A stretch of 64,000 nt of DNA. Origin: Dyella lutea (GTDB taxonomy: Bacteria > Pseudomonadota > Gammaproteobacteria > Xanthomonadales > Rhodanobacteraceae). Position 1 is the first letter of the stretch, and each line of letters opens with the position of its first letter. The stretch covers positions 310,001 to 374,000 of the forward strand of contig NZ_JAMZEK010000003.1 in assembly GCF_024158035.1 (NCBI RefSeq), in the 5' to 3' direction. A model generated the notes under the pieces. That model worked only from the letters and a program-made list of their open reading frames with translations, made no database searches and was not told the DNA's origin. Shown piece by piece: positions 40,734 through 49,553 of this stretch. The position numbers and the translations under genes are program-made.

Positions 40734-41345
40734 TCAGCGAGCCGGCCAGGCGCGCTGCGGGCGGCGCGCGCGCCAACCGAGCAGGCACGCCTGAACGATG
40801 AAAAAGACACCGCCGCCGGTGGCATACACCGGCAACATGTCGAGCGTGGGCTTGGCGCCGGTGGCCTGGACGACATAGACAAAGCCGACCAGAAAGGAGA
40901 GGCCGCCGGCGATCAGCATCGGCCACTGGCTGCCCAGCCCCGTGCTGCGGCGCTCCAGCCCAAGCAGCAACTGCGCCGCACCGGAAGCCGCAGCCCATGC
41001 GCCGAATACCACCAGAACCGGAGTCACGCCGCTCAGCGCGGCCAGACCCAGTGCGATGGCCGCGGCGGTGCTCAGCAGGCCGTTGAATCCGGTCACCCGC
41101 CGATCGGCCGGCGCCGCAGTGGTGCGATAGTCGATCAGGCTGGACACCGCATCGATCAGCGGATAGGCGACCAGCAGCGCGATTGCCGTGGCGTCAAGCT
41201 GCTGGTGTGCCTTTCGGAAGGCCACTGCCCAGAGGACGGCCAACAAGCCGCGCGTGAGATGCAGCCGCACCAGGGAGGACCGCTCGCGGCGCAGCGCGCG
41301 CCCGCCTGCGTCCAGCTCGTTTGCGTGCAAGGTTCGTCGGGTCAT
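40734..41345 (-). CDS. Integral membrane protein, HdeD/DUF308-like
   Basis: A 203-residue membrane protein with a hydrophilic start and about six hydrophobic helices (LLAVLWAVAF, ATAIALLVAYPLIDAVSSLID, LLSTAAAIALGLAAL, VLVVFGAWAAASGAAQLLLGL, WPMLIAGGLSFLVGFVYVV and FFIVQACLLG). The paired-helix layout and ALxxSGxxQL-type helix recall the HdeD/DUF308 family, of unknown molecular role and linked to acid resistance in E. coli. The assignment is tentative. It lies between two hydrolase genes. Confidence 0.65.
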   Translation of the reverse strand: MTRRTLHANELDAGGRALRRERSSLVRLHLTRGLLAVLWAVAFRKAHQQLDATAIALLVAYPLIDAVSSLIDYRTTAAPADRRVTGFNGLLSTAAAIALGLAALSGVTPVLVVFGAWAAASGAAQLLLGLERRSTGLGSQWPMLIAGGLSFLVGFVYVVQATGAKPTLDMLPVYATGGGVFFIVQACLLGWRARRPQRAWPAR

Positions 41346-41384
41346 CGTGATTCTCCTGGAGCAATGCGGGGGCGTCGTGCGGGC

Positions 41385-42752
41385 TCAACGACCCGCGGGA
41401 GGACTCGCCTGGTGGGTCAGCTGGGCGCGCAGTGGGCGGAAGGCGGCGCGCAGTTCCTCGGCAAACAGCTGCGGTTGCTCCCACGCGGCGAAGTGGCCGC
41501 CGCGGCTCGCCTGATGGAAGTAGTAGAGCGACGGGTACGCCTGCCGGGTCCAGCTTTCCGGCGCGCGATAGATCTCACCGGGGAACACCGTGACCGCGAC
41601 GGGCACCTTGATCGTTGCGGTGCGCTGCGCCTCGGCGCTGAAATTGTTGTTGTTGTTTTCCCAGTAGAAGCGCGCCGAGGACGCCCCCGTATTCGTCACC
41701 CAGTACAGGGTGATGTCGTCCAGTACACCGTCGCGACCGAGCACGCGCTCGGGATCGCCATCGCTGTCGGTCCACGCGGCGATCTTCTCGAACATCCACG
41801 CAGCGAGACCGGCAGGCGAATCGGCCAGCGCATAGCCCAGGGTCTGCGGGCGCGTCACCATCATTGCTCCATACGCGGCATTCCGGCCGAAGAAGGTGCT
41901 CAGCTGGGTGTAGGCGCGCCGCTCGTCGCCGGACAGGCCCGACGGTGCCGGCTTGCCGCTGTTGATGCCGTCGACCAGGTCCGCGGGAACGGTGGCGGGC
42001 ATGTTGAGATGGATACCCAGCAAGCCCGGCGGCGCCTGGCGGGCCAGCGCGTCGGAGATGACCGAGCCGTGGTCGCCGCCCTGGGATACGTACTGCGTGT
42101 ATCCCAGCCGCTTCATCAATACGTCCCAGGCCCTGGCCACGCGGTCCGGGTTCCAGCCCGGTTCGGTCGGCTTGCCGGAGAAGCCGTAGCCGGGAATGGC
42201 GGGAATCACCACGTCGAACGCATCCTCGGCGCGGCCACCAAAGGCGACCGGATCGGTCAACGGCCCGATCGCCTTGATGAACTCCAGCGGCGAGCCCGGC
42301 CAGCCGTGCGTGAGGATCAGCGGCATGGCATGCGGCTCGCGCGAACGCACGTGGATGAACTGGATGTCCACCCCATCGATGGTCGTCACGAACTCGGGCA
42401 GGGCATTCAACCTCGCCTCCACCTTGCGCCAGTCGTAAGCCGTGCCCCAGTACGCCAACAAAGACTGCATGGTGTGCAGCGGTACGCCCTGCGAGATGTC
42501 CCGCACCGTTTCGCGATCCGGCAGGCGGGTCGCCGCGATGCGTCGCCGCAGGTCGTCCAACTGCGCCTGCGGCACGTGGATAGGGAAGGGGCAGATGCGC
42601 GCTTGCGTTGCGGTAGACCGGCACGCGGCAGTCGATGGTGCAGAGGCGGCCATTGTCTGGCTCATGGCCGCCAGCGGCAGCAACCAGGCCAAGGCGATGG
42701 CGGGTAGACGCCGCTGGCAGCAGAGCGACAACACGTTGACTGGCGACATCAT
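41385..42752 (-). CDS. Exported epoxide hydrolase with N-terminal EHN domain
   Basis: A 455-residue protein with a signal peptide (residues 1-32). The epoxide hydrolase N-terminal domain is plain (FPIHVPQAQLDDLRRRIAAT). The core has HGWPGSPLEF, nucleophile Asp in SQGGDHGSVISDALA and His in ASRGGHFAAWEQP. Two adjacent ATG codons lie at 42752 and 42749 after GGAGATCG; I use the first. The upstream 263-base gap holds strong palindromes (42842-42879) likely to be operator sites. Such enzymes open epoxides; the natural substrate is unknown. Confidence 0.87.
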   Translation of the reverse strand: MMSPVNVLSLCCQRRLPAIALAWLLPLAAMSQTMAASAPSTAACRSTATQARICPFPIHVPQAQLDDLRRRIAATRLPDRETVRDISQGVPLHTMQSLLAYWGTAYDWRKVEARLNALPEFVTTIDGVDIQFIHVRSREPHAMPLILTHGWPGSPLEFIKAIGPLTDPVAFGGRAEDAFDVVIPAIPGYGFSGKPTEPGWNPDRVARAWDVLMKRLGYTQYVSQGGDHGSVISDALARQAPPGLLGIHLNMPATVPADLVDGINSGKPAPSGLSGDERRAYTQLSTFFGRNAAYGAMMVTRPQTLGYALADSPAGLAAWMFEKIAAWTDSDGDPERVLGRDGVLDDITLYWVTNTGASSARFYWENNNNNFSAEAQRTATIKVPVAVTVFPGEIYRAPESWTRQAYPSLYYFHQASRGGHFAAWEQPQLFAEELRAAFRPLRAQLTHQASPPAGR

Positions 42753-42841
42753 CGATCTCCGGTAGGGCGCCAGTCGCGGCGCCTGGCGGCACGCACGGCT
42801 GGCGATGCGAAGCGATCTCACCAGAGCGATGAGCGGCGGAC

Positions 42842-42879
42842 GATTGCACGATGGTGTCGGTCGATACCTTGGTATCGAC
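42842..42879. promoter_or_regulatory. Candidate operator palindromes before the epoxide hydrolase gene
   Basis: GTCGATACC at 42860-42868 and GGTATCGAC at 42871-42879 form a perfect nine-bp inverted repeat with a two-base spacer. An overlapping, slightly degenerate repeat, GGTGTCG then CGATACC, occupies 42853-42868. The preceding GATTGCAC at 42842-42849 is shared with the site at 46150. The position, about 90-110 bases upstream of the start codon, suits a regulator site. Confidence 0.6.
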
Positions 42880-43015
42880 ACGTGCCGATCGCTTACGGTC
42901 ATAAGAAGGGGCGATGCACACCTTGGTGCCATCGCCGACGGGGACGGAACCGGTCGCGATATGGCGCAAGCCGTCGCTGCCGCAGAACCGGCTTGCGACC
43001 CCAAGAGCCATTGCT

Positions 43016-43765
43016 TCACGCGAGGTAGCCGCCGTCGACCGTCAGAGCTGCGCCAGTGATGAAGCTGGCTTCGGCGCGGGCCAGAAAGGCGACCAGGCTG
43101 GCCACTTCGTCGCCACGGCCCATGCGGCCGATTGCCATCATGGGGCGTAGCATCGCCCGCACGTTCTCGTCGCTCACGATGTCGGTCTCGGTAGGGCCGG
43201 GCTGCACCACGTTGACCGTGATGCCACGCGGCCCGAGATCGCGCGCCATGCCTCGGGTGAGGCCGACGAGGGCAGCCTTGGTCATGCTGTAGACGGCCGC
43301 GCCGGCCAGGCCGGTTCGGTCGGCAGCCACGCTGCCGGTAATGATGATCCGGCCACCGTCGCTCATGTGGGACTGCGCCGCCTGCACGGCTACGAACGCC
43401 GCCCGGACGTTCACCGCCACCATGCGATCGAAGTCGGCCAGCGGATAGCCGTCGATGGTTCCGCCAATGAGGATGCCGGCGTTGTTGACGAGGATGTCCA
43501 ACCCGCCGAACGCCTCCACTGTGCGGGCAACGGCCGCCTGGATCTCGGTCGGGTCGGCGCTGTCGGCCTTCACCGCCAGCGCGGTGCCGCCGCCCAACAT
43601 CACCTCGTTCACGAGCTCATCGGCTGCCGCAGAGGACGCCGCGTAGGTGAAGGCGACCTTGGCGCCTTCACTGGCCAGGCGGCGAACGATGGCGGCACCG
43701 ATGCCGCGGGAGCCGCCGGTGACGAGTGCGGTTTTGCCGCAGAGGCTGGGTGTGTTCTGCATCAT
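43016..43765 (-). CDS. Short-chain dehydrogenase/reductase (FabG-like)
   Basis: A 249-residue classical SDR: cofactor loop VTGGSRGIGAAIVRRLA, NNAGILIGG near residue 88, catalytic Ser in IIITGSVAADRTG, the YSMTK pair and the C-terminal FITGAALTVDGGYLA. This pattern is common in 3-oxoacyl-ACP reductase-like oxidoreductases of unknown substrate. The start is at the first of two adjacent ATGs, with AGAGAACCC just upstream. A 34-bp tandem duplication lies between it and the next SDR gene. Confidence 0.88.
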   Translation of the reverse strand: MMQNTPSLCGKTALVTGGSRGIGAAIVRRLASEGAKVAFTYAASSAAADELVNEVMLGGGTALAVKADSADPTEIQAAVARTVEAFGGLDILVNNAGILIGGTIDGYPLADFDRMVAVNVRAAFVAVQAAQSHMSDGGRIIITGSVAADRTGLAGAAVYSMTKAALVGLTRGMARDLGPRGITVNVVQPGPTETDIVSDENVRAMLRPMMAIGRMGRGDEVASLVAFLARAEASFITGAALTVDGGYLA

Positions 43766-43794
43766 GGGTTCTCTTGTGTGGGGTCGTGCGCTGC

Positions 43795-43862
43795 GATGGC
43801 TTGCGCGTTGCGCTGCGCTCGACGCATCGATGGCTTGCGCGTTGCGCTGCGCTCGACGCATC
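43795..43862. repeat. Perfect 34-bp tandem duplication
   Basis: Bases 43795-43828 and 43829-43862 are identical (unit begins GATGGCTTGCGCGTTGCGCT and ends CGACGCATC). It lies upstream of the SDR gene at 43016-43765. Two copies only; probably replication slippage or remains of an AT-poor repeat. Confidence 0.9.
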
Positions 43863-43881
43863 GAGGGGAGGGGTGGCTTGC

Positions 43882-44763
43882 TCAGAGCACCGCCGGGCCA
43901 CTGCCTGGGTAATCGGTGCGGCCAGCCATGGCCCGGCCGGCCTCCAGTTCGGCGAGCAGCATGCTCAGCTTGGTCTGGATCCTGCGCTGGGCATCACTGC
44001 CCATCACGATCCAGTGGCGGCCCGAGGGGGTGAGCACTTCCTCGCGCAGGGCTGCCGCCACGCGTACCGGGTCGCCGGGAAACATCTCGGGGGTGAGCTT
44101 GGCGAGGAGTTCGCGGAACGCGCCTGAACTGGCTGCGTAATCGTCGATCGGGTGACCGGAGAACGTTGTGCGATGTTCGATGCCGGTACGCACCGAGCCC
44201 GGCTCGGCCAGGAAGGCACGCAGGCCGAGCGGCTCGATCTCCTGCCAGAGGGCTTCGGTCAAACCCTCGAGCGCGAACTTGCTGGATGAGTAATAGCCGT
44301 TGGCCGGCAGGCTGGCGAGCCCGTCCATGGAGGACACGTTGACAATGGTGCCGCTGCGACGCTTGCGCATGCCGGGCAATACCAAGCGGATCATTCCGAC
44401 CGCGCCGAAAAAGTTCACCTCGAACTGCGCGCGGTAGTCATCTTCGCGCTGTTCTTCGACGGCACCGAGGAAGTCGATGGCCGCATTGTTTACCAGCACA
44501 TCGATGGCGCCGAAGTGGGCGAGGGCTCGATCGACGGCATCGATCCGCTGCAACGGATCGGTGACGTCCAGCTCCAACGCGAGCGCGGAGCGGGGGTAGC
44601 GTGCCGCCAGCGCTTCCATGCCGGACAGGGTGGGTGCGGTCAGAACGACCTGGTCGCCGTGGCGCAGTACGCATTCGGCCAGCGCATGGCCCAGCCCGCT
44701 GGAGGCGCCGGTGATGAGCCAGGTGCGCAGCGGCGCATGGCTCGGTCCATTTTCTCTAGTCAT
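43882..44763 (-). CDS. Short-chain dehydrogenase/reductase
   Basis: A 293-residue SDR with cofactor motif ITGASSGLGHALAECVL, NNAAIDFLGAVEE, catalytic Ser in IVNVSSMDGLASL and the YYSSSKFALEG pair. Its closest look is to the SDR at 38173, with a similar long C-terminal helix (RRIQTKLSMLLAELEAGRAMA). The ATG at 44763 is chosen because the frame upstream lacks homology and AAGAGACATGTC precedes it. The substrate is unknown. Confidence 0.87.
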   Translation of the reverse strand: MTRENGPSHAPLRTWLITGASSGLGHALAECVLRHGDQVVLTAPTLSGMEALAARYPRSALALELDVTDPLQRIDAVDRALAHFGAIDVLVNNAAIDFLGAVEEQREDDYRAQFEVNFFGAVGMIRLVLPGMRKRRSGTIVNVSSMDGLASLPANGYYSSSKFALEGLTEALWQEIEPLGLRAFLAEPGSVRTGIEHRTTFSGHPIDDYAASSGAFRELLAKLTPEMFPGDPVRVAAALREEVLTPSGRHWIVMGSDAQRRIQTKLSMLLAELEAGRAMAGRTDYPGSGPAVL

Positions 44764-44891
44764 GACATGTCTCTTGCAGGGGAGATGGCGGCAGCCCAGG
44801 CGTACCGATGGCGCCTCCGCTCGCACCGTTGGATAGTTGGGTGGAGGTTCGGGCGCGTTGAGGCATGGCCGAGGGGAGCGGCGGTGGTGGA

Positions 44892-45986
44892 TCAGCCGAA
44901 GGTGAAGGCGAACGTCCGGATGCCAGGATCGAGAAATTCGATATCGAACTGCCGATCGACCACCGGTCCGGTTTGCCGGATCAGCTGGTACATGCGTGCC
45001 GTGTCGACTACGCCACGACCCTGGCTATCGACATCCACGCCGTGCGCGGCCCCCGGGGGCTTGCCGTCGATCGTCACGCGGAACCGCACTGGCTGACCGT
45101 TCGTGGAAGGGGCCATCACCAGGTGCAGGTCGCGGGCATGGAATCGATAGCGGATGCGTCCGCCGGTTCCTTGCGACACCGCCGCCTGCCGGCCCATCGT
45201 CCAGTCGCCCATCAGCGACCACTGGTTGAGCTGCAACGCAGACGGCGCCGGGTAGTGATGCGCCCGGTCGGTCACGATGCCTGCAGGAGACGCGAAGCCT
45301 GTCAAGCGTGCGTACCCGACGTAGTTCTCGGGCGATCGGAGGTCACTCCAGTCGGCGGCCGCCTCGGGGCCATGTGCGTCCACGGCGACCAGGCCAGTGC
45401 CCACGTCGTGGGCTCCCGACTCGGTCAGCAGTTGCTGGATCACGCGCTCCGACGCGGCGTAGTCGCCCTCGCCGAACTTCACGTGACGGATTCGGCCCTG
45501 TGCGTCGATGAAGTACAGCGCGGGCCAGTACTGGTTGTCGAAGGCGTCCCAGATGTGGTGGTCATTGTCGATCGCCACTGGGTAGTCCACGCGCAGGCCC
45601 TGGGACGCGCGGCGAACGTTGTCGACGTCATGCTCGAAATCGAACTCGGGTGCATGCACGCCGATCACCACCAGGCCGTCCTTCCGATACTTGTCCGCCC
45701 ACGCGCGGACATAGGGAATCTGACGCAGGGAATTGATGCAGGAGTAGGTCCAGAAATTGACCAGCACCACCTTGCCGCGGAGGCGGGCGCGATCCAGCGC
45801 TTCGGTATTCAGCCATTGGGTGGCGCCGGCCAGCGAGGGCAGCTGTCCCAGCACGGGCAGCTTGATGGCAGGAGTGACCCGGTCGGGCGACGCTGCAACG
45901 ACCGGCTCGTGAGTGGACGCGTCAGTCGAGATCGCGGCCACCTGCGCAATCAGCGTCAGGCAGAACAGGAAGGCTTTGCGTTTCAT
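44892..45986 (-). CDS. Exported thioredoxin-fold protein (DipZ-like) lacking the second active-site Cys
   Basis: A 364-residue secreted protein: signal peptide (residues 1-24), a thioredoxin-like domain (about residues 40-190) and a C-terminal beta domain (about 230-364, with SLMGDWTMG, IRYRFHARDLHLVM and RFRVTIDGKPPGAAHGVDVD). It resembles the periplasmic redoxin and C-terminal parts of DipZ-type proteins. The active site that is usually TYSCINC reads FWTYSCINSLRQIPY here, so the resolving Cys is Ser. AGGAACCACC precedes the ATG at 45986. The gene diverges from the histidine kinase gene across a 330-base gap with operator-like palindromes. Confidence 0.83.
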   Translation of the reverse strand: MKRKAFLFCLTLIAQVAAISTDASTHEPVVAASPDRVTPAIKLPVLGQLPSLAGATQWLNTEALDRARLRGKVVLVNFWTYSCINSLRQIPYVRAWADKYRKDGLVVIGVHAPEFDFEHDVDNVRRASQGLRVDYPVAIDNDHHIWDAFDNQYWPALYFIDAQGRIRHVKFGEGDYAASERVIQQLLTESGAHDVGTGLVAVDAHGPEAAADWSDLRSPENYVGYARLTGFASPAGIVTDRAHHYPAPSALQLNQWSLMGDWTMGRQAAVSQGTGGRIRYRFHARDLHLVMAPSTNGQPVRFRVTIDGKPPGAAHGVDVDSQGRGVVDTARMYQLIRQTGPVVDRQFDIEFLDPGIRTFAFTFG

Positions 45987-46149
45987 GGTGGTTCCTGATG
46001 CGCGGGGGACGGACGTCGTCCGCCATGCCTGTCGCTCTGGGGCGCCCGCCAAGGGTGGGTGCGCGACTCGACGGGCGCCCCCGTCCCTGGGGGCGGCATG
46101 CCGAGGTCGGCATGCGTCGATGATCAAAGCAGAGGGAAACCGAGCGGGC

Positions 46150-46178
46150 GATTGCACCAAGGTATCGACCGATACCTT
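46150..46178. promoter_or_regulatory. Candidate operator palindrome between the thioredoxin-like and histidine kinase genes
   Basis: AAGGTATCG at 46159-46167 and CGATACCTT at 46170-46178 form a perfect nine-bp inverted repeat with spacer AC; GATTGCAC at 46150-46157 precedes it exactly as at 42842. It is about 140 bases from the kinase start and 170 bases from the thioredoxin-like start, in the divergent gap 45987-46316, which otherwise holds nothing recognisable. Confidence 0.6.
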
Positions 46179-46316
46179 CGGATGGGGGCGCCCTGGCGCG
46201 TCGACGCAAGCAGGAGAGTCTGGCCCGGCGCCCTCATCCGACACCAAAGTATGATGGGCAAAAACCAGGCGCAGGGCGCATTCTCGCCGGATAGCGACCG
46301 TGAAGTGAGGACCGGT

Positions 46317-49151
46317 ATGGAGGGTGAATTCAGCCGCGTCGTCGACGGACTTCCCGGCATCATCTGGACTGCACTACCCGACGGAGGCGTCGATTTCGTC
46401 AACCGGGCATGGTGCGAGTACACCGGCATGGGCCTGCAGCAGGCTGCGGGTGACGGCTGGCTGGCGGCGGTCCACCCGGAGGATCTGGCAGAGCTGCGCA
46501 AAGGCTGGAGCAGCATCCTCGCCTCACACCCGCCGCAGGAAATGCGGGCCCGCATGCGGCGCGCCGACGGCGCCTGGCGCTGGTTCGTGCTGCGCGCCGG
46601 CCCGGTGCGCGACGCGGCGGGCAAGCTCGCTCATTGGTCCGTCATGGCGACCGACATCGAAGATCATCGGCAACCGGGCGCAATCGCCAGCCCGTCGGTC
46701 GGTGCGTTCGCGATGATCGCCGATGCGCTGCCTGCTTCGGTCCTGCTGATGACACCCGATGGAGAGATCGAGTACTCCAACCGCCAGTCGCAGGAGTTTC
46801 GTGGTGCGACGCTGGAGCAACAACGGGGCTGGAAATCGGCCGACTTGATTCATCCCGACGAATTGCCGGCGGCCATCGAGGCATGGGAGCGCTGCGTCAA
46901 AAGCGGCGATCTATTCGACATGGAGTTTCGCGCGCGCCGTTTCGATGGCGTGTACCGCTGGTTTCACGTGCGCAGCCAGCCCATGAAAGACGAGCAGGGC
47001 CGGATCACCCGCTGGTGCACGCTCGATGTGGATATCGACGACCGCAAACGCAGCGAGGCATTGCTCGCCAGCGCCATGACGCAGCTGGCGGCATCCGAAG
47101 ACCGACTGCGAGCAACGATCGATACGGTGCCCGGTTTTGTATGGCGTGCCGCACCCGACGGCAGCGTGGAGTTCCTCAACCAGCGGTGGTGCGATTACAC
47201 CGGCCTCAGCCTGGCGGACTCCCTGGGCATCGGTTGGACATCCGTCATTCACCCCGACGACGGCCCCGCGCTGGGGAGCTATTGGCAGGCATTGCTCCAG
47301 GCCGGCGAGCCGGGCTCTTTCGAAGCGCGTCTGCGCCGCGGCGATGGGGCGTACCGCTGGTTCCTGATCCGCGCCGTGCCTCAGCGCGATGACGCCGGAC
47401 AGGTGGTGAAGTGGTACGGGCAGAACACGGACATCGACGACCGCAAGCGCGCCGAGTTGCTGCTCGAAGGCGAAAAGCGCCTGCTGGAAATGATGGCCAG
47501 CGGTGCGCCGCTGGCGCCGGTGCTGGAGGCGCTGTGCGACATGGCGCAGACCTCCCTGGACGGGGCGCTGTGCAGCGTGGTGCTGATCGATCCGAAGTAC
47601 ACCCATGCGCCGCGGGATTCCTCCTCGCGTTTGCGACTGCAGAAACTCGCCGCGCCGGGCACATCCGCTCAGTTGCTGGAAGGTACAGACGGCCAACCAC
47701 TCGAGCCCGATTTCAGCCCCATCGCCTGCGCGGCGGCGAGCGGGGAGGCGGTCATTGCTGATGACCTGACCGCGGAGTCCCGCTGGGATCGATGGCGGTC
47801 CTGGGCGTTATCGCATGGAATCCGCGCGAGCTGGTCGGCTCCCATCCGGTACAGCTGCGGTGGTGTCCTGGGCGTCTTCTCGGCGCTTTTCCAGGACAGC
47901 AACGCGGATCGCGCCCATCGCACGCTGATTGCGCAGTTCACCCACCTCGCGAGCATCGCCATCGAGCGTGCGCACAGTGAAGCCGCGTTGAAGCAAAGCC
48001 AGGCGTTCATGAGCAAAGCGCAGCGGCTCAGCGTGACGGGAACCTTCTCCTGGCGCGTCGGCAGTGACGAGATCGTCTGGTCGGAGGAGGTCTACCGCAT
48101 CCTGGAGATCGACCCGTCGGTGACGCCGACGTTCGCATTGATCGACACGCGCATCCATCCGGAAGATCTTCCGGCGCACGACGAAATGATTCGCCGGCAG
48201 CGCAGCTCTCCGGGCGACTTCGAACACGAGCACCGGCTGCTTTTTCCCGATGGCCGGGTGAAATGGGTGCACCTGGTGGCGCACGCGACACGGAGGGAGG
48301 ACGGCGGTGTGGAGTACATCGCCGGGTTGCAGGACATCACCCAGCGTCGGTTGTCCGAAGAGGCGTTGAGCAAGGTCCGTTCCGAGCTTGCGCATGTGGC
48401 CCGCGTGGCCAGCCTGGGCGCGCTGACCGCGTCCATCGCGCATGAAGTCAACCAGCCGCTGGCGGGCATCATCACCAACGCCAGCACCTGCCTGCGCATG
48501 CTGGGCGCCGAGCCACCGAACATCGACGGTGCGCGCGAAACGGCCCGGCGCACCATCCGCGACGGCAACCGCGCGTCTGACGTGATCAAGCGGCTGCGTG
48601 CGCTGTTCGCGAAAAAGGAGGCGAGCACCGAGCCGCTGGACCTCAATGAAGCGGCCCGCGAAGTGGTGGCGATGTTGCTCGGCGAGCTCCAGCGCCACGG
48701 AGTGGTTTTCCATCCGGATTTCGCCGACGGCTTGCCCATGGTCAGCGGCGATCGTGTCCAGTTGCAGCAGGTGATACTCAACCTGGTGCTCAACGCCTCC
48801 GACGCGATGAGCGACATTCGAAGCCGCCCCCGGGACCTGCGCATCATCACCCGCCTGCAGGAAGACGGGCACGTCCGTCTGGCCGTTCAGGACAGCGGCG
48901 TGGGTATCGATCCGGCCGATTCGGAACGCATGTTCAATGCGTTCTACACCACCAAGAGCTCGGGCATGGGAATTGGGCTATCCGTGAGTCGCTCGATCAT
49001 CGAAAGCCATGAGGGTCGACTGTGGGCGATGGCCAACGAGGGGCACGGTGCCACCTTCGCGTTTTCGCTGCCGTGCGCGCGCAGCGCCCGCGCGAGGGAG
49101 TCGATGGACGATGCAGGATCGGTGTCCGGCGACGCCAGGGAGCGCCTTTGA
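46317..49151 (+). CDS. Multi-PAS/GAF sensor histidine kinase
   Basis: A 944-residue soluble hybrid-free sensor kinase. Three PAS/PAC units lie at about residues 5-118, 131-245 and 258-375, a GAF domain at about 390-555 and a fourth PAS at about 565-678. The HisKA box SIAHEVNQPLAGIITNAS has its His near residue 709. The ATPase domain shows NLVLNASDAM, DSGVGIDPAD and SSGMGIGLSVSRSI. It resembles FixL-type kinases. The ATG at 46317 is chosen because GAGGA lies seven bases upstream; in-frame ATGs at 46251 and earlier lack a ribosome site. Its stop overlaps the next gene by one base, so the three signalling genes form one operon. Confidence 0.92.
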   Translation: MEGEFSRVVDGLPGIIWTALPDGGVDFVNRAWCEYTGMGLQQAAGDGWLAAVHPEDLAELRKGWSSILASHPPQEMRARMRRADGAWRWFVLRAGPVRDAAGKLAHWSVMATDIEDHRQPGAIASPSVGAFAMIADALPASVLLMTPDGEIEYSNRQSQEFRGATLEQQRGWKSADLIHPDELPAAIEAWERCVKSGDLFDMEFRARRFDGVYRWFHVRSQPMKDEQGRITRWCTLDVDIDDRKRSEALLASAMTQLAASEDRLRATIDTVPGFVWRAAPDGSVEFLNQRWCDYTGLSLADSLGIGWTSVIHPDDGPALGSYWQALLQAGEPGSFEARLRRGDGAYRWFLIRAVPQRDDAGQVVKWYGQNTDIDDRKRAELLLEGEKRLLEMMASGAPLAPVLEALCDMAQTSLDGALCSVVLIDPKYTHAPRDSSSRLRLQKLAAPGTSAQLLEGTDGQPLEPDFSPIACAAASGEAVIADDLTAESRWDRWRSWALSHGIRASWSAPIRYSCGGVLGVFSALFQDSNADRAHRTLIAQFTHLASIAIERAHSEAALKQSQAFMSKAQRLSVTGTFSWRVGSDEIVWSEEVYRILEIDPSVTPTFALIDTRIHPEDLPAHDEMIRRQRSSPGDFEHEHRLLFPDGRVKWVHLVAHATRREDGGVEYIAGLQDITQRRLSEEALSKVRSELAHVARVASLGALTASIAHEVNQPLAGIITNASTCLRMLGAEPPNIDGARETARRTIRDGNRASDVIKRLRALFAKKEASTEPLDLNEAAREVVAMLLGELQRHGVVFHPDFADGLPMVSGDRVQLQQVILNLVLNASDAMSDIRSRPRDLRIITRLQEDGHVRLAVQDSGVGIDPADSERMFNAFYTTKSSGMGIGLSVSRSIIESHEGRLWAMANEGHGATFAFSLPCARSARARESMDDAGSVSGDARERL

Positions 49152-49522
49152 TGAACCAGCGTCTGCTCGTGTCCGTGGTCGATGACGATGAGTCGGTGCG
49201 CGAGTCGCTGCCGGATCTGTTGCGCGAATTCGGTTTTGCGGTGAAGGCGTTTCCATCCGCCGAGATGTTCCTCGCCTCCGGCGACGCCGAGGCGACGCGG
49301 TGCCTCATACTCGATATCGCCATGCCCGGCATGTGTGGGCCGGAGCTCCAACAGGAACTGGCGCGGCGCGGCTACGCCATCCCGATCATCTTCATCACGG
49401 CTCATGGCGATGCGGCGGAGCGTCCCCGGCTGATCCGTCAGGGCGCCGTGGATTGCCTGATGAAGCCGTTCAGCGAGGCTGCCCTGTTGAAAGCGCTGAG
49501 CGCCGCACTGCCGGTGGGCTGA
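49151..49522 (+). CDS. Single-domain response regulator (receiver only)
   Basis: A 123-residue CheY-like receiver. The acidic pocket is VVDDDES at the N-terminus, the phospho-acceptor Asp55 is in LILDIAMPGM, Thr in FITAHGD and Lys in CLMKPFSE. There is no output domain. It is translationally coupled to the kinase gene (TGATG) and followed within 31 bases by a LuxR-type regulator. It may act as a phosphate sink or relay. Confidence 0.9.
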   Translation: MNQRLLVSVVDDDESVRESLPDLLREFGFAVKAFPSAEMFLASGDAEATRCLILDIAMPGMCGPELQQELARRGYAIPIIFITAHGDAAERPRLIRQGAVDCLMKPFSEAALLKALSAALPVG

Positions 49523-49553
49523 CCGTATGACCGATACCGCAGGAGGAGCCGCC

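Noticed and set aside
43795-43862. Possible CRISPR-like repeat
   Set aside because: Only two adjacent copies without spacers, and no cas genes in the window; it is a simple tandem duplication.
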